In this document: positions 38,563-47,559 of the stretch, one piece after another
Layout of the letters: each line of letters begins with the position of its first letter
Position numbering within the stretch: the first letter of the stretch is position 1
Assembly: GCA_002719955.1 (NCBI GenBank)
Contig: PBFW01000007.1
Location: forward strand, 251,724-315,723
DNA: 64,000 nt
Source: Deltaproteobacteria bacterium
GTDB taxonomy: Bacteria; Myxococcota_A; UBA9160; UBA4427
Direction of reading: 5' to 3'
Notes under the pieces: generated by a model
What the model saw: the letters and a program-made list of their open reading frames with translations, nothing else
What the model was told of the DNA's origin: nothing
Databases searched by the model: none
Program-made: the position numbers and the translations under genes

Positions 38563-39072
38563 TTAGAATCTGGGAACCCGACCGTCTTCGAGCAGCTCTT
38601 TCATTTCGTCGAGGGTCTTCGTGTGCGCCCTGCGCGCCCGCGCCACGACGAATCCCCGGAGCAGGGGATGGGCCGCAACGCAGCATCGCTCGACCAACCT
38701 TGTCCCCCGCTCCGTTTTCTCGAGGGCATACACCGTGCGCAGCCGAATCCCCGGCGATTGCCAGGCTTGAGCGTGCACCTCGTCCGGGGCGACGGGACAA
38801 AGCGCGACGGTATAGACGGTCTTCAGTCTGAAGGGGCCGATGGGAATCCGATCGACGACGCGATAGCGCCGAGCATTGGGCAACGCTTCGGTCGGGCGCA
38901 GATCCTGGATCGACTCGATGAAGGGATGGAGTGGGACGTAGCGGTGGAGATCGCAGAGAAAGGCCTGGAGTTCCCCACGCGGGACGAAGATTTCGCGTTC
39001 GATCTCGAAGTCCGGAAGGAGACCGGGGACGGACGCCGCAGCGCATACGAGAGTGGGGACGAACCTGGACAT
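38563..39072 (-). CDS. SRPBCC-family (polyketide cyclase-like) protein
   Basis: 169 residues. After a short hydrophobic start (RFVPTLVCAAASVPGLLP), PDFEIEREIFVPRGELQAFL opens a START/Bet v1-like fold with HRYVPLHPFIESIQDLRP and RYRVVDRIPIGPFRLKTVYT. These folds bind hydrophobic ligands; no catalytic role can be given. ATG 39072 is chosen because a hairpin lies just upstream and the longer frame begins with TTG. It is downstream of ALDH on the same strand. Confidence 0.72.
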   Translation of the reverse strand: MSRFVPTLVCAAASVPGLLPDFEIEREIFVPRGELQAFLCDLHRYVPLHPFIESIQDLRPTEALPNARRYRVVDRIPIGPFRLKTVYTVALCPVAPDEVHAQAWQSPGIRLRTVYALEKTERGTRLVERCCVAAHPLLRGFVVARARRAHTKTLDEMKELLEDGRVPRF

Positions 39073-39085
39073 GGGCGTTCCGACG

Positions 39086-39125
39086 GGCGGAGTCGCGCGC
39101 TGCAACGCGACTCCGCCGTTTTTCG
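39086..39125 (+). terminator. Perfect 12-base-pair hairpin with T-run
   Basis: GGCGGAGTCGCG pairs with CGCGACTCCGCC (39086-39097 with 39106-39117) over an 8-base loop, followed on the plus strand by GTTTTT. On the minus strand, where ALDH ends at 39127, the stem has no T-tail. It separates ALDH from the SRPBCC gene and may stop antisense reading into ALDH. Confidence 0.5.
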
Positions 39126-39126
39126 A

Positions 39127-40593
39127 TCAGCCGGCGGGAACGGCGATGGTCTTGGACTCGAGATGTTCCTCGAAGCCGATATCACCATGTTCGCGCCCGA
39201 TTCCCGATTCCTTGTAACCGCCGAAGGGGACGTCCCAGTTGTAATAGACACCGCCGCAGACCGAGAGTGTGCCCGTCCGGATCTTGCTCGCGACATCGAG
39301 CGCCTTCTCGACATCCGGTCCCACGATGGCCCCCGACAACCCGTATCGGGAATGATTGGCGATGCGGATCATATCCGCCTCGTCCTCGTAACCGATCAGT
39401 GTCTGTACCGGCCCGAAGACCTCGTCCTGCGCAATCGCTGCATCCGCGTCGGCCACGAAGGCGGTCGGCTCGACGAAATATCCGCGATCGAATTGCTTCG
39501 CTCGACCTCCGCCGACGACGAGCTTGGCCCCGTCGGAGATCGCACGCTGGATATGGCCCTCGACGCGCTCGCGCTGGATGGCGCTGTTGAGCGGACCCAT
39601 GATGTTGGCGGGGTCGAAGGGATCGCCATAGGGCACGTCTTTCATCGATTCCCGGGTCGCGTCGATGCATGCGTCGAGCTCGCTCTTGGGGACGAGCAGT
39701 CGCGTAAAGATCGCGCAGCCCTGACCGGCATGAAAACACACGGATGCGGCCATCGCGCCCGCCACCTGCGGGAGCCCCGGCATATCAGGCATGACCATCG
39801 CCGCCGATTTACCGCCGAGTTCGAGCAGCGCGGGCTTGACCTGAGGCGCGCAGACTTCGAGGATGCGCTTACCAACCGCGGTCGAACCGGTGAAACCGAC
39901 GATGTCGACGCGGCGATCGTTCGTGATCTTCTCGCCGACTTCGTTATTCGACGCGCTCAGGATATTCACTGCACCCGCCGGCACATCCGTCTTCGTCGCA
40001 ATCACTTCGCCCAGAAAATTGGCGCACCAGGACGTCGACGGCGCGGCCTTCAGGACGACCGTGCAACCCGCCGCCATCGCCCAGCCGAGCTTCTTCATGT
40101 TGATGTCATGCGGGACGTTCCAGGGCGTAATCGCGCCGAAAACACCTATCGGCTCCCGCAGGATCCAACGCTGTGTCTGGGCGCCCATCACCTCGGCGAC
40201 GCCGGCATCGAGCTTCCACTCGAATTTTTCCAGATAGTCGGCGTAGTTGCCGAGCCAACGCACCGGATCTTCGAGCCCCGCGCCCGCTGTCATCTGGATC
40301 GGGCAGCCGGCCTCCGACACCGTGATCTTGCGCAGCTCTTCAATCCGCTCCTGCAGACCGTCGCGCAGTTGGCGAAGACAGCGAGCCCGCAGGTCGTGGT
40401 TCGTTGCCCACTCGGATTCGTCGAAGACACGGCGGGCCGCCGCGATCGCGCGCTCGGCGTCCTCGACCGATGCGTCGGGGACGACGCCGATCACCTCCTC
40501 GGTCGCTGGGTTGATATTCTCGAAGGTGCGACCGCCGCTCGCGGCGACCAGTTCGCCGTCGATCAGGAGTCGGGCATTTTCGTAAAGGCTCAT
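39127..40593 (-). CDS. Aldehyde dehydrogenase family protein
   Basis: NAD(P)+-dependent oxidation of an aldehyde to the acid. 488 residues. LLIDGELVAASGGRTFENIN start, GVFGAITPWNVPHDINMKKL, VGFTGSTAVGKRIL (cofactor loop), LLELGGKSAAMV (general-base Glu), CFHAGQGCAIFTRLLVPKSE (catalytic Cys in GQGC), and GYFVEPTAFVADADAAIAQD EVFGPVQ. The tail PFGGYKESGIGREHG is normal. The substrate cannot be read from sequence; the neighbouring SDR is divergent, and an alcohol-to-acid route is possible. GGAGAG precedes ATG 40593. Confidence 0.95.
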   Translation of the reverse strand: MSLYENARLLIDGELVAASGGRTFENINPATEEVIGVVPDASVEDAERAIAAARRVFDESEWATNHDLRARCLRQLRDGLQERIEELRKITVSEAGCPIQMTAGAGLEDPVRWLGNYADYLEKFEWKLDAGVAEVMGAQTQRWILREPIGVFGAITPWNVPHDINMKKLGWAMAAGCTVVLKAAPSTSWCANFLGEVIATKTDVPAGAVNILSASNNEVGEKITNDRRVDIVGFTGSTAVGKRILEVCAPQVKPALLELGGKSAAMVMPDMPGLPQVAGAMAASVCFHAGQGCAIFTRLLVPKSELDACIDATRESMKDVPYGDPFDPANIMGPLNSAIQRERVEGHIQRAISDGAKLVVGGGRAKQFDRGYFVEPTAFVADADAAIAQDEVFGPVQTLIGYEDEADMIRIANHSRYGLSGAIVGPDVEKALDVASKIRTGTLSVCGGVYYNWDVPFGGYKESGIGREHGDIGFEEHLESKTIAVPAG

Positions 40594-40859
40594 CGGGTGC
40601 TCTCCGCCACGGGAATGAATTTTCGTGGAGTCCTAATCTAACTCAGTTTCGACGCTCGGGACGAGCCCGGGGGCCCCAGAATCCCGCCTTCGAAACACGT
40701 CCGATGCGCCCGCCCCGCCAAGATTCAGCGCGACCGGAAAAACTCTCGAGTGGTAGAATCGATCGTTCACTGGATCGCACGCCATTCGTCTCGAGTTCGA
40801 CCCAAAGGCTCCGAGTGCGGCATCGGATGCGTCGGCAAGCAACGCAAGGAGAGAAGATC

Positions 40860-41636
40860 ATGGGACGACTCAAAGGAAAAACCGCGATCATCACCGGTGG
40901 AGCCCAGGGCATCGGGCGCGCCTACTGCCTTCGCTTCGCCGAAGAGGGCGCCGCGGTCGCGGTCGTCGATCTTCGCGAGGACCAGGCCAAGGATGTCGCC
41001 AAAGAGATCACCGACAAGGGGGGACGCGCGATCGCCCTCAACACGGATATCACGAGCGAAGAAGACTGCGCGCAGATGGCCGCGACGACGCTGTCCGAAT
41101 TCGGATCGATCGATACGTTGATCAACAACGCAGCGCTCTATTACGACCAGGACATCTTGGACCAGACCATCGAGTATCTTCGCAAGACACTCGAGATCAA
41201 CCTGATCGGTCAGTTGATCTGCGCCCGCGCGGTGCTGCCCGCGATGAAGAAACAGAAGAGCGGGTCGATCATCAATATCGCCTCGACCGCAGCCTACCCG
41301 CTGCCGCTCCCCTCGATGCCCTTCGAGACATTTGCGACCAACGCCTACGGTCTCTCGAAATCCGGCATGATCTACATGACGAAGATGATGGCGCGGCAGG
41401 CGGGCCAGGACGGGATTCGCGTGAACGCGATCGCGCCGGGCGTGACGATGTCCGAGGCGACCAAGAAGATCGTCCCGCAATTCGCGCTCGACGGCCTCAA
41501 GCAGGGATCGCCGCTGGGCACGACCCTCGAGCCGGAGGATCTGACCGGCACGGCCGTCTACCTCGCCTGCGAGGACAGTCGACTCATGACGGGACAGACG
41601 CTCGTCGTCGACGCCGGCGTCTGGCTGAACGGCTAG
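40860..41636 (+). CDS. SDR-family oxidoreductase
   Basis: 258 residues. AIITGGAQGIGRAYCLRFAE, VAVVDLRED (NAD-type Asp), LINNAALYYDQD, SIINIASTAAYPLPLP and the catalytic YGLSKSGMIYMTKMMARQAG. The region between the Ser and Tyr is longer than usual (SMPFETFATNA), shaping the substrate pocket. AAGGAGAAGATC precedes the ATG; the open frame upstream to 40704 has no similarity. It is divergent from ALDH and ends at a strong terminator. Confidence 0.92.
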   Translation: MGRLKGKTAIITGGAQGIGRAYCLRFAEEGAAVAVVDLREDQAKDVAKEITDKGGRAIALNTDITSEEDCAQMAATTLSEFGSIDTLINNAALYYDQDILDQTIEYLRKTLEINLIGQLICARAVLPAMKKQKSGSIINIASTAAYPLPLPSMPFETFATNAYGLSKSGMIYMTKMMARQAGQDGIRVNAIAPGVTMSEATKKIVPQFALDGLKQGSPLGTTLEPEDLTGTAVYLACEDSRLMTGQTLVVDAGVWLNG

Positions 41637-41661
41637 CTCGAAACCGAAACCGCGAAATCGA

Positions 41662-41697
41662 GGCGACGGCGTGGAATCCCGCGTCGCCGTTTCTTTT
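41662..41697 (+). terminator. Rho-independent terminator after the SDR gene
   Basis: GGCGAC pairs with GTCGCC with further interior pairs around an AAT loop, followed by GTTTCTTTT. It lies 25 bases after the stop codon. Confidence 0.7.
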
Positions 41698-41733
41698 GCG
41701 ATCCGAATGCGCCTCCAATCAGATCGCCCCGAG

Positions 41734-42387
41734 CTATCCCGTCCCCGCCGCTGCGCTCTGGGCCGCTCGCCGCTGGGCACGCTGGTGGGCCGGCCGGGCG
41801 TGGATCGCCTTCAAGTAGCGCTGCATCGATGGATAGGGGCCGAGCTCGCCCTTGAAATCGATCATCTCGACGACCCATCCCATCATCACGTCCGCCGCGG
41901 TGAAACGTTCGCCCGCCAGGAAGGTGCGCTCGCACAAGACCGACTCGATGTAGGCGAAGAGCTGCTCCATCCCGGATTTCGCCATCGCCGCGAGCGGCGA
42001 CTCCCCCGGTGGCCCCGCCAGCCCCGCCGCCTGAAAATGGTCGAGCAGGATCGGCAGCATGGCCGAGCCCTCGGCGAAATGAAGCCACTGGATATAGTCG
42101 GGCCAGTCGGGGTCGGAGCTTTTCGGAACGAGCCCGGCATCCCCGTGACGCGCCATCATGTATTCGAAGATCGCGCCGCTCTCGATCAATACACGATCAC
42201 CATCGCGAAGCATCGGCGCCTTCGCGAAGGGATGCAGGGCCTTCATCTCCGTGGGCGCCCGCTGGGTCTCGGGATTCCGTTCGAAGGTCTGGACTTCATA
42301 ATCCCGGCCAAATTCGAGCCCGAGTTCCTCGAAGAGCCAGATCAGGCGGTCGGATCGCGAGTGGGCGAGATGCATGATCGTCAGCAT
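41734..42387 (-). CDS. Glutathione S-transferase family protein
   Basis: 217 residues. The thioredoxin-like N-domain begins LTIMHLAHSRSDRLIWLFEE, with Ser/Arg at the glutathione-activating position, then HPFAKAPMLRDGDRVLIESG with the cis-Pro and ES pair that hold glutathione. The helical C-domain follows (DYIQWLHFAEGSAMLPILLD, GERFTAADVMMGWVVEMIDF). It may conjugate or isomerise electrophiles. AAGGAAG precedes ATG 42387. The 901-codon frame running upstream of it is an artefact antisense to the molybdopterin gene. Confidence 0.92.
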   Translation of the reverse strand: MLTIMHLAHSRSDRLIWLFEELGLEFGRDYEVQTFERNPETQRAPTEMKALHPFAKAPMLRDGDRVLIESGAIFEYMMARHGDAGLVPKSSDPDWPDYIQWLHFAEGSAMLPILLDHFQAAGLAGPPGESPLAAMAKSGMEQLFAYIESVLCERTFLAGERFTAADVMMGWVVEMIDFKGELGPYPSMQRYLKAIHARPAHQRAQRRAAQSAAAGTG

Positions 42388-42540
42388 GAAAATCTTCCTT
42401 GTGAATGCTTCAAATACGGCGCATGCGACCACCGAGGCGGAATCGCCACCAACAACCGTAGCCGGAATTCGAAACCCGGGGCGAGCCCCACCGCATCTTC
42501 TATGCTCTCCTGACGCTCGCGTCGGAGACGGAGGCACTGA

Positions 42541-44715
42541 ATGGAGAAGAAGACCCTGTGCCGGATCTGTACGGCCCATTGTCCGATCGTGGTCGAAGTC
42601 GACGAGACGGGTCGGCCGATCTCCGCGCGCGGTGACAAGGACAACCCGCACTCTGAGGGATTTTTTTGCCTGAAGGGGAAGCATTTCCCCGACCTTCACA
42701 CGAGCCCCACGCGCCTGCGACACTCCCTGGCCCGCAATGGCTCCGGCGCGCTCGAGGCGCTCGCCGCGGAAGACGCGATGGACGCCGTCGCGACCCGGAT
42801 CCAGGCCATCATCGACGAACACGGGACCCAGGCCGTCGCCGTCTATGCGGGCACGCTCTTCTACCAACTCCCCCAGACCGCCGCAGTCGCGACCGCCTGG
42901 ATGAACGCCCTGAAGCTCCACCTTCGCTTCGGCAGCGGCACGATCGATCAGCCCGGCAAGCAGATCGCTGCGGCGGCTCATGGACAATGGCTCGCAGGCA
43001 GCCATGTCTTCGACGAATGCGAAACCTGGATGCTCGTCGGAACCAACCCGCTGGTCGCGATGTCCGGGGGCATCGCCCACGCGAACCCGGCGCGACGCCT
43101 CGAGCGGGCCCGGGCGCGTGGGCTCCAGCTCGTCGTGATCGATCCGCGCCGAAGCGAGACCGCCAAACGAGCGGCGCTTCATATCCAGCCGCGGCCGGGC
43201 ACGGACCCGGCCGTCCTGGCCGGCATCATCCGGGAGGTGATCGCTCAGGATCTCGTCGACGAGGATTTCCTGCGCGCGAACGTCGACGGATTCGAGACCC
43301 TGCGCGCCGAAGTCGATCCCTTCACACCCGCGCGCGTCGCGACCCGCGCGGGAATCGAAGCCCACCAGATCATCCGAGCCGCACAGATCTTCGGATCCGC
43401 CCGCAAAGGGACCGCCACCGCGGGCACCGGCGCGAATATGTCGGGCTGGAGCAATATCAGCGAGTACCTCGTGCTCTGCCTGAACGCAATCTGCGGCCGC
43501 TATCGCCGCGCGGGCGATCGGGTCGCCAATCCCGGGGTCCTCACCACTCGCCGCGCCTTCAAGGCGCAGCCGATTGCGCCCTACCCCGTCGCGGGCCGGG
43601 GCGAGCCGCTTCGCTCGCGCCCCGATCTGATGCCCGCGGTCTGTGGATTGCCGACCTCGGGCCTCGCGGACGAGATCCTTCTCGAGGGGGAAGGCCAGAT
43701 CAAGGCGCTGATCACGATCGGCGGCAATCCGATGCGCGCGTGGCCCGACCCGAAGAAGACGCGAGCCGCGCTCGAAGCGCTCGAGCTTCACGTCTGCGTC
43801 GATCCACGGCTCACGGATACCGCGCAGCTCGCAGATTTCGTACTCGCCCCGAAGCTGCCCCTCGAAACGCCGGGATGCAGCCTCTCGACAGAGAATCTCT
43901 CCAGCATTTCCCCCGCCTTCGGCTACAGCGAATGCTATGGCCAATACGCGCCCCCGATCGCGCAATGCCCACCCGACTCCGACCTGCGCGAAGACTGGGA
44001 ATTCTTCTACGGCCTCGCCCAGCGGATGGGACTCGACCTCACGATCGCGGCCGGTGTCTTTCCCATCCCGGGTGTAGACACCCCGACCGCAGCACTCGAC
44101 ATGCAGAACAAGCCGAGCTCGGAGGAGATCCTCGATCTCCTCACGATGGATTCGCGGATCCCCCTCGAACGATTGCGAAACGACCCGAACAAGGTGCTCT
44201 TCGACGACGAGGGATCCGTCACCGTCGAAGACCGCGACGCCGACAACGACGCGAGGCTCGACGTGGGTTCGGCCCTCCTCTTCGAAGAGCTCCGCGATTT
44301 CGCCGCGGGCGATCGCTTCGATCGGCCGGGCTTCGACTACCGCATGATCAGCCGCCGAATGGCCAACACCTTCAATTCTGTGGGGACCGAGATCGAGGCT
44401 CTCACGAGGCGCTACGGCACGAATCCCGCCTTCATGCATCCCGACGATCTCGCGCGCGAGGGATTCGTCCGCGGCGATCTAATTCGCCTGGCTTCGCCCC
44501 ACGCCGAGGTCGAGGCCGTCGTCTGGCCCGACAAGGATCTGCGACCGGGGCTCGTCTCGATCTGTCATTGCTGGGGCGGCGACCCCGAGAAGCCCGACGA
44601 TGTGCGAAAGGTCGGTGTCAATACGGGCCTGCTCATCAGCGTCGAAGAAGATTGCGGACGCTTCTCTGGGATCCCGCTGATGAGCGCCTTGCCCGTCAAG
44701 GTCGCACGGATCTGA
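42541..44715 (+). CDS. Molybdopterin-dependent oxidoreductase (DMSO reductase/formate dehydrogenase superfamily)
   Basis: 724 residues, cytoplasmic (no Tat or Sec signal). The [4Fe-4S] cluster is set by CRICTAHCPIVVEVD and GFFCLKGK (CxxCxxxCxnC). Later landmarks: DECETWMLVGTNPLVAMSGG, LVVIDPRRSETAKRAALHIQ PRPGTD, and TIGGNPMRAWPDPKKTRAAL. The C-terminal MopB domain includes HPDDLAREGFVRGDLIRLAS. Neither Sec nor an obvious Cys ligand to Mo was seen, so the reaction cannot be named. A second member lies at 48931-50985. GGAGGCACTG precedes the ATG and TATGCT lies ~35 bases upstream. Confidence 0.9.
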   Translation: MEKKTLCRICTAHCPIVVEVDETGRPISARGDKDNPHSEGFFCLKGKHFPDLHTSPTRLRHSLARNGSGALEALAAEDAMDAVATRIQAIIDEHGTQAVAVYAGTLFYQLPQTAAVATAWMNALKLHLRFGSGTIDQPGKQIAAAAHGQWLAGSHVFDECETWMLVGTNPLVAMSGGIAHANPARRLERARARGLQLVVIDPRRSETAKRAALHIQPRPGTDPAVLAGIIREVIAQDLVDEDFLRANVDGFETLRAEVDPFTPARVATRAGIEAHQIIRAAQIFGSARKGTATAGTGANMSGWSNISEYLVLCLNAICGRYRRAGDRVANPGVLTTRRAFKAQPIAPYPVAGRGEPLRSRPDLMPAVCGLPTSGLADEILLEGEGQIKALITIGGNPMRAWPDPKKTRAALEALELHVCVDPRLTDTAQLADFVLAPKLPLETPGCSLSTENLSSISPAFGYSECYGQYAPPIAQCPPDSDLREDWEFFYGLAQRMGLDLTIAAGVFPIPGVDTPTAALDMQNKPSSEEILDLLTMDSRIPLERLRNDPNKVLFDDEGSVTVEDRDADNDARLDVGSALLFEELRDFAAGDRFDRPGFDYRMISRRMANTFNSVGTEIEALTRRYGTNPAFMHPDDLAREGFVRGDLIRLASPHAEVEAVVWPDKDLRPGLVSICHCWGGDPEKPDDVRKVGVNTGLLISVEEDCGRFSGIPLMSALPVKVARI

Positions 44716-44889
44716 TACTGGAGAACGATCAGGACGATACGGAGGCTGCGATTTCCAGACCGGTGGCAGCACGCCGTGATGTCCGACACAACCGGGGGCC
44801 GCCGAGCGGTGCCCCATGACCGCACCTACACTCTCGGGGACCGATTCGCGCATCGGCCTCTGCGTCGGATGCTCAGGAGGATCCATCGC

Positions 44890-45423
44890 ATGGAAAAGCA
44901 TCGAATGGAAAAGAAAGTGCTCGGAACCCACGCACGCCTCGCAGCGCTCCTCGCCGCCGCCGCGCTCGCGAACGGCGCGCTTCTGCTCACCAGCAGTGCA
45001 ACCGCCGACACAGCCCAGACCATCCAGGTCTACAAGACGCCGACCTGCGGCTGTTGCGGCCAATGGATCGACCACCTGCGCGAGGCGGGCTTCGAGGTCG
45101 AGGCGACCGACATGCCCGACCTGACCGCTTTCAAGGCGATGAACGGCGTGCCCAAGCGCCTCACGTCCTGCCACACCGCAATGGTCGAGGGCTATGTGAT
45201 CGAGGGACACGTTCCGGCCGCGGACATCACCAGGCTGCTGACGGAGCGTCCGAAGATCGCGGGCCTGGCCGTGCCGGGTATGCCGATGGGTTCGCCCGGG
45301 ATGGAGCACCCAGATCCGAGCCGGCACGAAGCCTTCGAGGTTCTCGCGTTCGGCGGGGCGCCCGGAGACGGAGAAGGCGCGGACGAGGGAGGGGCGAAGG
45401 TCTTCTCGACCCATACCCCCTGA
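44890..45423 (+). CDS. DUF411 family metal-binding protein
   Basis: 177 residues. A signal peptide (LAALLAAAALANGALLLTSS) is followed by the DUF411 core: IQVYKTPTCGCCGQWIDHLR, GVPKRLTSCHTAMVEGYVIE GHVPAADI, and PGMPMGSPGME. The CGCC cluster, the Cys-His pair and the Met-rich MPMGSPGM segment suit Cu(I) binding in the periplasm. Family members are commonly found with copper-resistance genes. AGGAGG sits 9 bases before ATG 44890, the strongest ribosome site in this part. It follows the molybdopterin gene by 175 bases. Confidence 0.85.
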   Translation: MEKHRMEKKVLGTHARLAALLAAAALANGALLLTSSATADTAQTIQVYKTPTCGCCGQWIDHLREAGFEVEATDMPDLTAFKAMNGVPKRLTSCHTAMVEGYVIEGHVPAADITRLLTERPKIAGLAVPGMPMGSPGMEHPDPSRHEAFEVLAFGGAPGDGEGADEGGAKVFSTHTP

Positions 45424-45438
45424 GTGCCCTCGAACCGT

Positions 45439-45462
45439 CCCCTCACGGGGGTTTCGTGGGGG
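45439..45462 (+). terminator. Hairpin after the DUF411 gene
   Basis: CCCC-T-CACG pairs with CGTGGGG with one bulged T, about 15 bases after the stop. Only a short TTCC follows, so the termination call is weak. Confidence 0.35.
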
Positions 45463-45581
45463 TTCCGAGGGAAATGGACACCCACCTTTGCAGCCTACCC
45501 CGCCAATCGGTAGGTTCCCGCCCGACTGATTCTCCAGCGGTGAGGATCCCCCCAGAAATACCAGCCAGCGAGGCCCCTTCG

Positions 45582-45869
45582 ATGTCCGATGAATTCAGCG
45601 CCATCCCCCTCATCACCTTCAAGACCCTGAAGAACACCGAGCTCGGAGCCGAGTCCATCACGCTGGAAGAGGACGGCTCGATCGTGTTGACCGGTGTCCT
45701 CAAGAAGGTCACGGAATCGATGCTCCAGTCCTACCCGCGCACCCAGCTCGGCAAGTGGACCCCGAACCGCGCGGGCCTGCGCTACACCCCAGAAGAAGCC
45801 TCGACGCGCGACTTCAAGCGCCTCGACAACGGCGATTCTCTCGACCTCGAGGCCGCTCTCGCGCTCTAG
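45582..45869 (+). CDS. Hypothetical 95-residue protein
   Basis: Reads as ordinary soluble protein throughout: SAIPLITFKTLKNTELGAES, SIVLTGVLKKVTESMLQSYP, RTQLGKWTPNRAGLRYTPEE. No signal peptide, membrane segment or known motif. GAGG lies 9 bases before ATG 45582 and a terminator follows directly, so it appears to be a single-gene unit. Its stop overlaps the stop of the convergent kinase gene in a shared CTAG. Function unknown. Confidence 0.6.
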   Translation: MSDEFSAIPLITFKTLKNTELGAESITLEEDGSIVLTGVLKKVTESMLQSYPRTQLGKWTPNRAGLRYTPEEASTRDFKRLDNGDSLDLEAALAL

Positions 45870-47026
45870 GGGGGGCCCGCTCGGAAGGGCGGGCTTTGGG
45901 GCCCGTTGTTTTTCGTTCCCGGGCTCACGAAATCCGCAGCCATCGCCCACCCGGAGCCTTGCCAGAAGAGATCCGTGAAGCGGACGGCGCTCGCCGGATC
46001 CCGCATCGACATCGCGAAGAGGGCGAGCGAGAGCGACATCGCCAAAGCGGCCAGCCCCAGGCGAAGGGGCCGTGTGCGCCCCGGCGCGGGCGGGCGGGCG
46101 ACCCTCACGACCGTCTCCGTCGACCGCGACTCGAAGACGTGCCGATCCCAGAGGAACGCCGCCAGCGTGCTCTGACAGTCCGCGCTCGAAGGGCGACCCA
46201 GCAAGACCTCGAGCCGACGACGCACCTCCACCGCCGACGCGATCCGACGTGGCGCGCGCGGTCGAAGACAATGACGAACCAGCCGAACGAGCGCCCGGGG
46301 CGCGTCGCGACACTCCGCGCGCAGGCGCGGATAACGCTCGGATTCGACCTGAGCGAGCAGCGATATTTCGCTCCCCTCCTCGGGCTGACGGTAGGGCGGA
46401 TGCCCGACGAGCATCTCGTAGAGCACGCAGCCGAACGAGAAGAGGTCGACGCGCGGATCCACGCGCTCACCGCGAAGCTGTTCAGGCGCCATATAGGGCG
46501 GTGTGCCGACCGCGACCCCGGGCTGCGTGAGCGCCGACCCATTGGCGTCCAGGGCGAGACCGAAATCCGTGATCTTCAGCTCTCCATGTCGGCCGACCAG
46601 GATATTCTGCGGCTTGATATCACGATGAAGCGTGCCAGTCGCGTGAATCGCCTCGAGCCCCCGCGAAAGCTCCAGCGCGATCGTCGCCGCAACGCGCCAC
46701 GGCAATCGGACCTGGGCCGTCAGGATGCCGGAGAGGTCGCGCCCATCGACGAATTCCGTCGCGATATAGGCGTCGCCGCGATAGAGGAAGCGATCGTAGA
46801 CGCCGACCACATTCGGGTGGTGCAGCCGAGCCGCAGCAATCGCCTCGCGCTCAAAGCGCGCCTCGAGCTCCGCGTCGGCCACCAACTTCGGATGGATCCG
46901 CTTGAGAACCGCCAGGCGATCGAGGCTCTCCTGCCGCGCGAGGACGACCATCCCCATCCCGCCGGCACCGAGCTCTCGCTCGACGCAGAAGCCGCTGAAT
47001 CGACGACCTACGAGCGACCTGGTCAT
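45866..47026 (-). CDS. PknB-type serine/threonine protein kinase with a membrane segment
   Basis: 386 residues. A full kinase domain: ELGAGGMGMVVLARQ (P-loop), LAVLKRIH (ATP Lys), FEREAIAAARLHHPNVV (Glu), LHRDIKPQNILVG (catalytic loop), ITDFGLALD (DFG), GTPPYMAPEQLRG (APE) and DLFSFGCVLYEMLVGHPPYR. After a linker comes one helix (LGLAALAMSLSLALFAMSM, ~330-350) and a short outer tail without PASTA repeats. Its ATG overlaps the stop of the FHA gene (ATGA), so the phosphothreonine-binding FHA protein is made with it as a likely partner or substrate. Confidence 0.94.
   Translation of the reverse strand: MTRSLVGRRFSGFCVERELGAGGMGMVVLARQESLDRLAVLKRIHPKLVADAELEARFEREAIAAARLHHPNVVGVYDRFLYRGDAYIATEFVDGRDLSGILTAQVRLPWRVAATIALELSRGLEAIHATGTLHRDIKPQNILVGRHGELKITDFGLALDANGSALTQPGVAVGTPPYMAPEQLRGERVDPRVDLFSFGCVLYEMLVGHPPYRQPEEGSEISLLAQVESERYPRLRAECRDAPRALVRLVRHCLRPRAPRRIASAVEVRRRLEVLLGRPSSADCQSTLAAFLWDRHVFESRSTETVVRVARPPAPGRTRPLRLGLAALAMSLSLALFAMSMRDPASAVRFTDLFWQGSGWAMAADFVSPGTKNNGPQSPPFRAGPP
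45875..45897 (+). terminator. Rho-independent terminator for the 95-residue protein gene
   Basis: GCCCGC pairs with GCGGGC over an 8-base loop and is followed by TTT; a GTTTTT run follows ~15 bases later. It starts 6 bases after the stop codon, inside the 3' end of the opposing kinase gene. Confidence 0.5.
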
Positions 47027-47430
47027 CTGGCGCCGTCTTCGACGCTCCAGGCCTTGGGCTTCTTCGGACGATCTTCGACGACGTACCGAAGCTCACAGTC
47101 GCCGAGCTGGATTCGGTCTCCGTGTTCGAGCCCGGCGCTGAGCGCCTGCTCCCCGTTCACCCTCACGCCGTTCGTGCTCGCGAGATCGCGCACGCCGAAT
47201 CCGCTCCCGGTCAACTCGAACACCGCGTGCTCCAGGGAAACCGATCGGTCGTCGAGTTCGATCGCCGCTTTCGGAGAGCGCCCCGCCAGGGAGCGTGCCC
47301 CGTGAAGGGACCATTCCATTCCCGCCGCGGGACCGGAGGCCATGATCAGCGTGGCGCAATGATTCGCCAGAAAATCCCCCGCCCGATCGGAAAAATCCGC
47401 TTCGACCCTCTTCGTTCGTCCGTCGTGCAC
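47023..47430 (-). CDS. FHA-domain protein
   Basis: 135 residues. The FHA core is residues ~45-120: SLAGRSPKAAIELDDRSVSL EHAVFE supplies the GRxxxxxI...SxxHAxF pattern, and VRDLASTNGVRVNGEQ the STNGxxVNG loop. Phosphothreonine-binding Arg and Ser are kept. It starts at a GTG with GGGGAG 7 bases upstream and overlaps the kinase gene start by four bases. It probably brings phosphorylated targets to the kinase. Confidence 0.9.
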   Translation of the reverse strand: MHDGRTKRVEADFSDRAGDFLANHCATLIMASGPAAGMEWSLHGARSLAGRSPKAAIELDDRSVSLEHAVFELTGSGFGVRDLASTNGVRVNGEQALSAGLEHGDRIQLGDCELRYVVEDRPKKPKAWSVEDGAR

Positions 47431-47559
47431 CGTCTTTCTCCCCGGCCCCGCAAAGTGATGGGGACCACTGAAGACATCGGCGCGAGCTGAGAATCAAGAT
47501 GTGCGTGGCATCACGGCAGGCCGACGGAAAAGCGAAGGCAAGACCCGCCCGAAGAGAAT

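Noticed and set aside
37936..40641. A 901-codon open frame on the plus strand
   Set aside because: It is antisense to the SRPBCC and ALDH genes, which have full motif sets, and has no protein-like features of its own.
41734..44439. A 901-codon open frame on the minus strand
   Set aside because: Only its last 218 codons are a real gene (GST). The rest is antisense to the molybdopterin oxidoreductase and reads as low-complexity Arg/Asp/Gly sequence created by high GC.
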